Origin: Lineus longissimus
Lineage: Eukaryota > Nemertea > Pilidiophora > Heteronemertea > Lineidae
Reading direction: 5' to 3'
DNA length: 64,000 bases
Assembly (NCBI RefSeq): GCF_910592395.1
Contig: NC_088314.1
Span: 9,858,001-9,922,000 of the forward strand
The translations under genes and the position numbers were made by a program. Within the stretch, counting starts at the first letter, position 1. Each line of letters starts with the position of its first letter. Below the pieces are notes generated by a model that saw only the letters and a program-made list of their open reading frames with translations, was not told the origin of the DNA and ran no database searches. This document shows, one piece after another, positions 25,601 through 36,101 of the stretch.

Positions 25601-28580
25601 CTTTCCTTTGTTTACAATGGTGACTTGCTCATTAAGACTTTCTATGACCTCCATGTCCTGGATGTTTAAGGTCAGTTCAGTGACCCCTTTCTTTTTCTGC
25701 TGCTCCTCTGAGGCACACCTGACTTCAACACCATGCTTGTCTTTTATCAACCAAGACCTGAAAATGAATCAAAGAGGACCTGTTACTGATCCTTAAAGCC
25801 AGGACTCACCCCCTGGAAATCGCTGGAAATCACAGGAAATCACAGGAAGTACATTTAGTGGTGTGTGAGGTCCCAAGAGACCAGCTACTGCATAAAAATT
25901 CATATCACTTTCTCATGGCCGAAATCACCTTCAAAAGCATTTGAATATACAATACGTCGTTTTAATGTCCTTATGCTAACCAATTCAACTCAACACGGAT
26001 GCATGCTATCCCAAAATCGACACTTCTATGAGCAGAATCCCAGCAAATACACAGTCTAATACAGGTCTGCTATGTATTGCTATGCAATAGCTCTCAATAA
26101 ACTAGTGATGTAACCTCGGACAATGAGTTTATTCAGAGAATGCATCTCATGTGAAAATAGCTACCTGTTATTCCTCAGTCTACTTATGATCATGGACCTG
26201 AAATGTCGCTTCCCCTCCGCGTGTTGTTCAACCATCCGAAGAGAATCCAGCACCAAGTTACAAGCATTGCATTTGTATTTAGTTCCGAAAGGTTTGATTC
26301 TCGATGGTAACTTTGACTTTGGAGGTGGGTGTTTCCCAACAGTGGCATCTTCTTCACCAGACTTTTTAAATGTGCGTGACGTTACCGTAACATTGTGTTC
26401 TTCACCACTGTTAGTAACTGCTATGGCCTGGACCTCTCGTGGCTTATTGTAGGCAATGTTTTGGTCAACTGCTAGCTTTACAGGTCCAGCATACCCAGTT
26501 GACCTGAAAAAATGAAAGAACTGCTGTCATGACAGAGCTCAGCATAAACATGTAAGTTATTTTGCCGTTGAAAAAGTCTGGGACAGCATACACTATAATA
26601 TGCATTAAAGGAGTACCCCATTAATATTTAACCGTGTCAGTCAGGAAAATAGATATGCAGCACACAATGTGTTAGTGCAGTTATCGTGCATGCCACTTTG
26701 CCAAAACTTGGTATGTGGAGTATTTTTTATATCTGTCAACATGCACAACAGCATGGTGCAATTTATATTCAGTAGGGTAGAATGGGGTAATTGTGACCCC
26801 GGTTTAATTGTAGCCCCTGCCTATGATATTGATTGATATCTCCATGCATCAAACAATGCAGGGGCTACAAATAAACCGGGGCTACATTACCCCATTCTAC
26901 CTTATGTATGAACGAAATTGGAAACTTTCAAATTCAAACTTCAAATAACGGTGTAGGCCTTCGACATATTTTCATCAATAATTTGACAGGATCGGGGCGG
27001 TTCTTCAATTTTTAGTTTGCTGACAACAAAAGGATAGCAACTGCATTTTCATTACGAGCATTCGTAAAGCATGCAGACAGGCATAATTTATTGCATGTGA
27101 CAAAATTTGCTTGTTAGCAGAAATGGTTATTGCAGTGCCATGTGATAAATATCAATCAATATGCCGCTGCAACAGGTGAAGACTTAAAGCAACCTTATCA
27201 TATGCAGCGCACTATCTCTCCAGGTCACAACGGACCGTGAAATTGCAGTATACACACAAAGTACCACACTGCACTGCATATATCAAGTACGAGCATCGCA
27301 ATAATGTAAGAGTGCAGCCAACTGGTTTACTTAGGAGAACAACAGTTTTGCATACATGGCAAGTGCATAGAAGAACATGTTCTTGACCTTTCTACAGAGG
27401 AGAATTTTACCTTGGTCTTTTCATGAACAGGACCTCTGTATTCTGGCCCAAATATCCATTTTTCCTCTGAATTTTAAGACATGTTCGATGTATACTGTGA
27501 CACACAAGATGGATAATCTCAGGGGAATTATGCTTTTATTACCCATCTGGATACCAAACATCATGCTTGTTTGTACTGCAAGGTCATTCAATTAACGAGG
27601 TCAGTGCTCAAGGTCATCGTGAATCTGATCATATTTGATAAACGCAAATATGTCAAGGTAACAAGGTTCGGCCTAACCTTGTCTTGTTGCTATTGAATCT
27701 CACGGGAACCACATGACATTCACATGTCTTCTTGTAAAACCAAACGTTATGAGGGCATTGCGTTTGTTGCCAACTACAATCTTTCTAAAAAGCGTTTATT
27801 GACAGCCTCTGATATCCCACCTTGATTGTCACGTCTAAAACTACTATCTGACACTACGTCTTACTTGTGTTTCCTTGACTCATCCACTGCCCTCAAAGAT
27901 GAAGAATGACGTCTGCCACCTGCATGATCCTTCACATCTATCATGGAACTCAGTGGCCCCCCGAGCTCACATATCATGCATTTATATTGCCCTTTGAAAG
28001 GAATGATGTGGCGTGGCAAGTTCTTCTGGGGTGTACCTGGTACCAAGTATGGCAATCTGCCTGTTATCACGGAACATCTGTGAAAATAAAGACATCGTGT
28101 GACAAAGGCCTATAAGAATATCTGACCTAGGGTGGGTACATACAGGAAATGATCAAAACATTAATTATGTACAAAGTTTCAGGTTGATACATGTAGCCCA
28201 TCTTGGCCCGCAATGTTTCGAGATTGCTATCTCTGGATCCCGATAGCGGTGACGCAAACACATGAGAATTAGGATGCATGTAACCATAGTACGTAGTCAC
28301 AATAGCTCACTCAGTTAAAACAAGTCAAAACACAGCCCCTCTCAACTTACTCCTGGTTCTCTCGGTCCTCTTCAACTTTCTTCAAACAGGCTAAGTGTTT
28401 CCTACCAAAAATGTGTTCCACCAGCATCTTTTCCGAATGCAGCACTGCGTCACATATCTTACATATGTATCGATCATTGTAAGGTCCGATATAAGGCGGC
28501 AGATCCTTCAGCGGAGCTTTCTTCACTTCAGTTAGAGGTGCCAAAATCATGGTAGAAACGACATGTTTTCGCTTTGACAT
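16665..28580 (-). CDS. MOV10-like: MOV10-like SF1 RNA helicase A with three N-terminal C2H2 zinc fingers
   Basis: Seventeen coding exons: 28580-28351, 28077-27865, 26503-26165, 25757-25495, 24625-24385, 24182-24045, 23278-23113, 22407-22253, 22068-21880, 21379-21232, 21006-20845, 20016-19913, 19771-19572, 19051-18636, 18305-18129, 17395-17301 and 16860-16665. They total 3432 bases, or 1143 residues. Fingers of the matrin/U1 type (C-x2-C-x12/14-H-x5-H) sit at residues 40-62, 110-134 and 226-248. The helicase core has GPPGTGKT (678-685), DEAG (800-803), [21 protein letters not shown] (1009-1016) and NVATTRAK (1050-1057), all intact. The C-terminal exon restores the MOV10 end ([13 protein letters not shown]). 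MOV10, Armitage and SDE3 are 5'-3' RNA helicases of RNA silencing and of retroelement and virus restriction. The fingers may bind structured RNA; that is inference. The start ATG lies 8 bases inside an exon with its own acceptor, so a 5' untranslated exon lies upstream. Introns contain MITEs and dispersed repeats. Confidence 0.92.
20418..20713 (+). repeat. Dispersed repeat (family 5) with GGACGACGGACAC tail
   Basis: About 300 bases matching 29687-29992 and 37747-38052. Shared landmarks are TATCGAAAACGAGTCAC, GTGGCCAAGT, GCCACTGTTTTTGAAACA, then GACGACGGACACTG and ATAGACTCCCCT. A partial copy of its middle lies at 20235-20335. This copy is in a helicase A intron. The conserved tail suggests a retroposed element, but no coding remnant was recognised. 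Confidence 0.7.
24830..25260 (+). repeat. Intronic approximate duplication rich in TGACCT words
   Basis: Two diverged units of roughly 250-300 bases contain CCCAATAGGTRTCTACATAT and AGGTCAca/TTGACCT blocks. They lie in the intron between helicase A exons 4 and 5. No gene is seen. Confidence 0.45.
25315..25490 (+). mobile_element. Family 2 MITE fragment next to the helicase A exon 4 donor
   Basis: It matches part of 4311-4522 and 63604-63824 (TATAGGCAGGAG, CACAGTAA, AGATATATTCCTTGTAC). Its last recognisable bases fall within about 5 bases of the donor of the exon that ends at 25495, so the insertion or its remnant borders the splice site. Confidence 0.6.
26605..26962. mobile_element. Family 4 MITE containing a foldback insertion
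   Basis: The outer ends are TTAAAGGAGTACC and GGTGTAGGCCTT. Inside, at 26774-26905, a near-perfect inverted repeat (TAGGGTAGAATGGGGTAAT facing ATTACCCCATTCTACC, then GTAGCCCCTGC facing GCAGGGGCTAC) interrupts it. It lies in a helicase A intron. Confidence 0.65.
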
Positions 28581-28747
28581 GACGATACCTGCAGTCAGAC
28601 AACTGATGGTAGAAGTCAGTCCAGTATATTTCTTGTCACTAATATTGATGACCTAAAAGATAGAATTGTGAAATGAGATGAAATTAATGGGTATGGATAT
28701 TCATATAACACAGAAATCTGAAGTTTTGTCGGTTAACAAATTCCTAA

Positions 28748-29060
28748 TACAGTGGAACCTTCCTTAGCGGACACCTCTCCACTAAGGACACTAGTTTTGG
28801 TCCCAAAGTGGTTGCTTCCATTCAATTTGACCTCTGTAATCAGGACCTCTCTCTGATAAGGACAGCATATGTCATATGGCGATGGTACGGTTTGGGCAGG
28901 GATGACATGACCTCTTACACTTCTCTCCTTCAAAGAAAACACTGCGTTGCACTCAACTGCAAATCAAGCGTAATCAAGTACGCAGTGCAGTGTCTTCTTT
29001 GAAGGAGATAGCGATTGAGGTCATGTCAGTTATGTGCAAACTGTACCATCCTCATATCAA
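28748..29060. mobile_element. Family 3 MITE left end with an inserted foldback
   Basis: TACAGTGGAACCTTCC begins a family 3 element at 28748. From about 28877 to 29055 there is an inverted repeat with arms of about 70 bases: ATGACATGACCTC and TCTCCTTCAAAGAA on the left, TTCTTTGAAGGAGA and GAGGTCATGTCA on the right. It lies just 5' of helicase A. Confidence 0.6.
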
Positions 29061-29328
29061 GGACCGAAGTTCTGAAGTGACGTATACAAGAACTTCCATT
29101 TAATTTGACATTTTTATATTTACAATATTCTGATCCGACGGAAAATAAGACAGGATTAGCAAGTCTTCCACATACATGCAGCAATGCCGTCACTTAGAAA
29201 TGGTTTGGGGGCATACACCACTTTTGACCTTTGATTTGCGACAGGTAAAATAAAATTGCCAATGGACCACGTGCTCGACTGCTTTCGTCATTTGGTTTTT
29301 TTATGGGGGAACATAATGCCCAACACAT

Positions 29329-29640
29329 AGAACCCCCCCCCCCCCCCGAGACATAAAGCACCCTCTTTCATAAGGGGACCAATTGGACAACATCTGGACA
29401 TATAGATAAACAGAAACAGATATAACACAGGCACACAGAACGCACTTGAAGCTATCTATTGTTGCAATTGTTCCTCCCCCCCCCCCCCCCAGACATAAAG
29501 TAGACCTTTTTCCAATAGGGGAAATATATAGATTAACCATTTAGATTAACCAGGGACTGAAATAACACTGGACAGGCCAAACCCACCGCCCCATAAAAGA
29601 GGCATTGCTGAGGCTATCTATTGTGGCAATTGTTCCAACG
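29329..29640 (+). repeat. Diverged tandem duplication with poly-C tracts
   Basis: Two units of about 145 bases each contain a run of 15 or more C followed by AGACATAAAG and end in GCTATCTATTGTNGCAATTGTTCC. The second and third copies are more decayed. Confidence 0.6.
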
Positions 29641-29686
29641 CATAACCATTCACATACCATGCAAACTGCCAAAGTTGGTACGACAT

Positions 29687-29992
29687 GTGATGTACCCTTG
29701 CTTGGAGTACCTACCATAATAAAATCATCGAAAACAAGTCACTAATAAGCAAGATATTGCACTTTTTACCTTTTTTAGTTTTGGCCTCCTGGTGGCCAAG
29801 TCGAGAATCAGATCGGATCACAATTTGGTGTCAGAGCTAACAAGACATAGGGAGTCATGTGTACAAAGTTTCATAGTGCATTAGCGGTTAAGAAACGTGG
29901 CACTGTTTTTGAAACAGGAAACAGACAATGTCGACGACGACGGACGGACAATGGACAAAGGGGTATTGTATAGACTCCCCTGCGGTGAGCCA
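29687..29992 (+). repeat. Family 5 dispersed repeat
   Basis: Second copy of the element at 20418-20713. It has TCATCGAAAACAAGTCACT, GGTGGCCAAGTCGAGAATCAG, GGCACTGTTTTTGAAACAGG and ACGACGGACGGACAATGGAC in the same order. Confidence 0.7.
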
Positions 29993-30838
29993 AAAAGGAC
30001 AATGAGAATAAAAGCAACGTAGATAAACTTACCAACAAACTAATGTCAACTCGTCGCCTTTCAAGTGATCACTTGTAATTCCTTAACTGATAAAAGGACA
30101 AAAGACTCTGTTCTGAAGAGACAGCTCAGAATATCAACAGGTGTCAGGTGTATGACTGTAGATTATTGTTGTCCGGAACTGGGTGACCTGGCTCTATATT
30201 ATGACAATCATGCTCAATCACGAATTTCTGAAGAAAAAAATTGACCAAAACTAACCCTAAATAATAGAGCCTTTTGATTGGTTCATTTTTGACGAGCCGC
30301 CAGGAATGCAGATTTCAGCACTTTTGGTTAACACTTTGATTAAAAAATCCAACAAATACTCACCACTTTTCCCCTGAATGATCCACTTTCATTGAAACCT
30401 AAACAGATTCAATGAATCCTCACCTATTTGAACTGACCAGGCTATGTTCCCCTCTCACAAATCTAAACTGGTATTTTTAAAGTTTTAAATTGATTACCTG
30501 AATAAAGTCAAGATTCAATATCAATGTGTTTAAATTCAATACTGAGAACTGTAGACTGTGATATTCCAATGTATATGGACTACCATACTACATACATTCC
30601 ATTTTATGCAACTCTGCACATTCAGTTTAGTGTACACGAGTATGGATTCAATGAATCCGAGCCTGGAACTTGACCTGATTTATCCCGGCCCGAGGCTATT
30701 GACATAAATAAAGATATCCTTTTTTATCAAGTTTTCCTAAAAAAAGTCTATTGATTATTCCATAAATCAATTTTTTTGTTATCATCACATTATGATCTAG
30801 TCGGGGAGTATTATAGATGGTTTTTTTCATTTTATAAA

Positions 30839-31430
30839 ACACTACCCACTATCCATGCACTACCCACTATCCATGCACTACCCACTATCCATGCATACCT
30901 AATATCCATGCACTACCCAATATCCATAAATACCCACTATCCATGCACTACCCACTATCCATGCACTACCCACTATCCATGCACCAGCCACTATCCATGC
31001 ACTACCCACTATCCATGCACTACCTAATATCCATGCACTACCCACTATCCATGCACTAGCCACTATCCATGCATTACCCACTATCCATGCACTACCCACT
31101 ATCCATGCACTACCTAATATCCATGCACTACCCACTATCCATGCACTACCCACTATCCATGCACTACCCAATATCCATGCACTACCCAATATCCATGCAC
31201 TACCCACTATCCATGCACTTCCCACTATCCATGCACTACCCACTATCCATGCACTACCCACTATCCATGCACTACCCACTATCCATGCACTACCCACTAT
31301 CCATGCACTACCCACTATCCATGCACTACCCAATATCCATGCACTACCCACTATCCATGCACTAGTCACTATCCATGCACTACCCAATATCCATGCACTA
31401 CCCACTACCCATGCACTACCCACTACCCAC
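30839..31430 (+). repeat. 18-bp satellite array, about 33 copies
   Basis: Tandem copies of CACTACCCACTATCCATG, with rare variants (CTAATATCC, CAATATCC, CTAGCC, CAGCC). The unit is a multiple of three, so the array is open in several frames (for example LPTIHA, HYPLSM and, on the minus strand, GSAWIV). These are not genes. Confidence 0.97.
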
Positions 31431-32109
31431 TACCCTGTACACTTCCTTGTTTTACTGGTCCCCTCGCTAGAACCTACCCCTATAGTTACCGGCACACATG
31501 TACGTGATGAATGGACGTATGTACAGAATGGGGGATCGTATCATACAGCATACATGATTCTATCATATACTTTCTCTCTTTTGTTAGAAGAGAATTACTT
31601 TTTTTCCGTCCAGGAAACCATCTAAAAAATGCTTTATCGTCTGTTTTGAGACGTATAATGCATCGACCCTCTTTCGTTTGATTGACAAATTGATTTTTAT
31701 AGGCAACTTGGTTTTGCTTGTCAAGAGTGGGGAATGCTAGAGGGTGTCCCAGAAAAAAATTCCAAGTATATATAGTTGGCCTACTATTGTCTTTTCAATA
31801 GTATATAAGCATAACTTATTGGTTTATAACCAGTAGCATTTGTAGGCCTATTTCTCTAATAGCCTACAAAAATCAATTAATCAATATAAAAGAAGGTCAA
31901 TGCATGTTCTTTTCTTTTTTTATTAATTTACGCTTTGATACAATAATAAACTGTGTGTTGCAGCCATGGTGGTCAAATGTCATCCCGCAGCCACAATCAT
32001 TCCTTTGCGTTTGTCCTCGGCCACCTGACCCTTTTGCCGCTGGCAAGGAGTTGTTTCTCCGTACAGAGGGGTCCAAGTCTGGCCTGTGTTATGTCAGTAC
32101 ATATTGTGC

Positions 32110-32586
32110 TCAGTGGTTTGCGCAGTGCCGAAATTGTCTGGGTTCGTTTGCTGGTGAACCAGTAACGGCAAAGTCCAGTGCCCTCTGAGCAGGGGTGTCG
32201 GGTCCATACGTAAGACATGGCCTATCAGTGACCCTCTTTCTTTGGCGACCTTTGTAGAGAGGGATTCTTCCTTGCACAGCTTTTACAGCGCCTATTCGGC
32301 CAGCAGTGACCAGTGATATAACGTAGGTGTCCGCGGTGGCATGCATAACGCGTCGAGCCAGACTCTTGTTACTGCCTAGCTGCTGTAGAGCATGATGGAT
32401 ACGCAGTAAGCTTTGTTTAGACGGAGGCTTGTCTTCAGCAGGATCTTGGTTTGCCGGCTCCATGCACGGGTGGAATGCATGGGCGCCTGGGTGCACAGTG
32501 GAGTTCAACATCGGCGGTGCTGCACAGCAGGGAGCCCAGGGCCTTGTTCTTGCGCCAGCCCCCACTGCCGCAGAGCACCTTGCCAA
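32110..32586 (-). pseudogene. Unassigned GC-rich open frame, possible relic
   Basis: A 158-codon minus-strand frame with visibly higher GC than its surroundings and a basic middle (KGRQRKR). I do not recognise the product. A plus-strand frame of 94 codons overlaps it. There are no splice partners or family motifs. It could be a mobile-element fragment or chance. Confidence 0.2.
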
Positions 32587-33052
32587 GAGGGCCTAGCTCT
32601 GTTGCTTCTAAGAAGTATACATGGCTTGACTATGTTTTAGTCTCATAGGATCTCTTGCGCCCTTTTGAAGCAAGTGACGTCAGAAAATGCAGTTTCTCCT
32701 TGTTCATTGAAGTGACCAGGAAACGGACCAATATCGCTCCCTCAATTTCAAAACGTTATGTCACAATCAAGACATAACCTCCTCCCCTTTCTAATGTCAA
32801 AAGCAGAACTCAATAGGTATAGGTAAACACTCAGCCAAATTTCCATCAGTTAAGAAAATACTGGGTTGATACAGTTAACAAATACATTTTTAAAGCATTT
32901 TATTGTACATTTTTAAAGCATTTTATTGTTGTAAATATATATAACAACCATTATAGCATTGGTCCCTTTTCATCTTGGATAAAATGTCACAAAAAACATA
33001 CTATATACAACATCAACATTTCAAAACACTAATCTGAGTAATCAGATGTAAA

Positions 33053-33268
33053 CTCTTCAGAACAGGATCAAGACAGTGATCAGATGTCGAGCCGGTGTCA
33101 ACCCTTTCAGAACACAATTCAGACAGTAATCAGGTGTCAACCCTTTCAGATAAGGATTGAGACAGTAATCAGGTGTCACCCTTTCAGAACACGATTGAGA
33201 CAGTAATGATATATCAACCCTTTCAGAACACGATTGAGACAGTAATCAGGTGTCAACCCTTTCAGAAC
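33053..33268 (+). repeat. 39-bp tandem array, about 5.5 copies
   Basis: The unit contains CTTTCAGAACACGATTGAG followed by ACAGTAATCAGGTGTCAACC. Copies differ by a few bases. Confidence 0.9.
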
Positions 33269-33576
33269 GGGATTATGAAAATAACAAAACATAAAGGACA
33301 TGCCAGGTTTCATTAGACTGGCTCGTCCTGCAAGAGTTTAAGGCACTTAAAGGTCTTTTCCAACAGTTACAATAAAAAGGTCTGACATGCATTAGTAAAA
33401 TATTCATATGATCAGTTCAAAATAACAGAAGCAATGCAAAATGTCACATGATGTCATAACAGACTCATTGATCAACATACCGCCCTTTAAAATGGACGAA
33501 ACACCGGGTTGAGGGCAATCTAAGTCTTTTTAAAACTAACTATACTAATATGATACGAATAGAAAATGAAGCCTTT

Positions 33577-34138
33577 GGTAACCTCCTACCCCTACAAGCC
33601 AGTGGGGATTTTCGTTCATCAATACTGGTGTAGGTGAGCTCCTACCCCTACATTACAGTGGGGATTTTCGTTTATCAATACTGGTGTGGGTAAGTTCCTA
33701 CCCCTACATTCCAGTGGGGATTTTCCTTCATCAATACTGGTGTAGGTGAGCTCCTACCCGTACATTACAGTGGGGATTTTCCTTCATCAATACTGGTGTA
33801 GGCGAGCTCCTACCCCTACATTCCAGTGGGGATTTTCCTTCATCAATACTGGTGTAGGTGAGCTCCAACCCCTACATTCCAGTGAGGATTTTCATTCATC
33901 AATACTGGTGTGGGTAAGCTCCTAGCTCTACATTACAGTGGGGATTTTCGTTCATCAATACTGGTGTAGGTGAGCTCCTTACCCTACATTACAGTGGGTA
34001 TTTTCATTCATCAATACTGGTGTAGGTGAGCTCCTACCCCTACATTCCAGTGGGGATTTTCGTTCATCAATACTGGTGTAGGTGAGCTCCTTACCCTGCA
34101 TTACAGTGGGGATTTTCATTCATCAATACTGGTGTAGG
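33577..34138 (+). repeat. 56-bp tandem array, 10 copies
   Basis: Ten units spaced exactly 56 bases apart. Each contains GAGCTCCTACCCCTACATT, CAGTGGGGATTTTC and TCATCAATACTGGTGTAGG. The array is non-coding. Confidence 0.95.
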
Positions 34139-36101
34139 TCAGCCAATAGGCCTCAGCAGCGCCTCTAACCAAGATAGGTCATAGGTGACAGATAGATGAG
34201 GCTCATTTTAAATTCTTGCATGGGCATCTTCTGTTCCTTTCCTGAATACTACCCTTTCAAATAAACACCTTCACTGACCACTGTAGAGAGGAAAGCGACT
34301 TTTCATAACATATCTAACAAAACGTTCTTTTAGTTGCAACTTCACAAAAGAAAACACAACTAACTCATAAAATAATACACTAAACCAACCCAACAGAAAA
34401 CATTACATTTACAGCCCCTTGAAGATAAAACCATTCGTACATCTCTAAAACGCCTTTCGGAGCCTTATAGGAATTATCAAGATTTCGTCTTATAATCCTT
34501 AGATAAGCAAATCAGTTGTGTGATCGTCGAGTCACGAAAGAAAAAAGTGTGAAAAGTTTTGCTGCGATCCTTTTGGAAACTACTCAGTGCGCCTGCAAAT
34601 ATATTTTTTTAATAAACAGCTTTTTTTTAAATTCAAAATTCACTGCAAAATAACGAGTTTATGCCTGGCACAGATTTCGGGACTAATTCTCCTTTCACAC
34701 CGTCTTACCCCCATGCACGAAGTCAACACATTCACTTAGCTAGGCCTATTTGTTTGTCCCGCTTATGTCCAATGAGGAATCACCAGTTCCAGGAGCCCCT
34801 GGCTTGTTATTGTATTCAATAAAGGGCGTAGGTATGTTTTTATTTGCGCATTTGCCATTGAGGAACCGACGTGTTTACTTCAGCTTATTGCATCTAGTTT
34901 TAGCCTGTCTATGTCCCCTTGTGTGACAAATATTTCAGCCGTCACAACGACAGTTTTGTTTGACCAGTGTTGGTCATATCACGTGCTGTCCATCGTTTGA
35001 CCTTACCCGCCCATTGTCCGAGAGCTGATACCACATGTTCAGGGATTAGGCTCACAGAACAATAGGCCCAGTCTTGGGAGGAACTGAAATGTTCAAATTT
35101 GGTTCTAAGGGGCCTGTAAACAAAATGTTCCGAGGCAAAACAATCCAGAACAACAAAATCTATGTATAACGATTATAAGAATGATTTTACAGTTTAACAC
35201 ATGCACAAATTAGAATAACCTCACATGCAACTTGCGGAACTGACGCTATAATGGATTCAGCAAAAATACAGAAAAATTTAATTTAACTTTGATAACAGAT
35301 ACTGCATTCATTGCGTAAACATGAAAAAGCAAGGACTACTCTGAACCACCGAATTTTTGCAATTTTCAATTTTTGAGAACAATTCTGAAAAAGATAATAT
35401 CCTCACGATTCTAATTTCACCAGATTACATAATTTCTTTCACTTTTTCTGATCAAAAAACATTTTTCACGATTACTATTTTCGAAAATGAGATTTTTTGC
35501 AAAATTTGGCGATTCACAGTAGTAAACAATTAGACCACACAGCATAAACAACCAGCACACAGCACTTCCAACAGTTATAGAATCACAAGCTCCTATAGAC
35601 AAAACCCATAGTTTCCCCGATTTGACCAATTTTTCACATCCGGCCCTTTTTTGTACACACAGCATAGATGTGAGTGGCCACCCCAAAAACAATCTGAAAA
35701 ACCGTCGAAGATGGCAAAACTATATCTTTTAATCTGATCTTTAAACATTTTGAAACAACCTTTTTTTGCCTTGGGGTGGATCATTTGAAGTCTAAAAACA
35801 ATTCTAGTCAAAACAAAATTTCAGGAGGATTTTCATGCATGACACAGACTTCTACGACACATGATGATGTAACATGACATCGTCAAGCAGCAACATCAGC
35901 ACCAATGCCCGAAGTCGAAGCGGAGGGTGTAGGGCCACTGGATATATGCAAGACGAGTTGACTCGTGCTTGTCTGTCTCATGGCATTGGAATGTACTGAA
36001 GAAGGCACGTGTATTCATTGTTAAGTCAGTCTGCACCACCATGAACTGGACTATTGCATAACTCCTCTCCATTAATCCGAGAGCTAAGGGCAATCCGAGA
36101 G

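Larger units (their letters stand above)
28581..36101. other. Intergenic region between helicases A and B, no convincing gene
   Basis: This space lies 5' of helicase A and 3' of helicase B. It holds a family 3 MITE, two poly-C tracts in a diverged approximately 145-base duplication (29329-29640), a family 5 repeat, an 18-bp satellite, a GC-rich unassigned open frame at 32110-32586, and 39-bp and 56-bp tandem arrays. The promoter of helicase A must lie here, but I cannot point to it. Confidence 0.55.

Noticed and set aside
30899-31423. 174-codon minus-strand frame made of GSAWIV repeats, and the plus-strand PTIHAL and HYPLSM frames
   Set aside because: Produced by the 18-bp satellite, whose unit is divisible by three; there is no other coding sign.
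33053-34138. CRISPR-like arrays
   Set aside because: Repeats are contiguous without unique spacers and the context is animal DNA; they are ordinary minisatellites.
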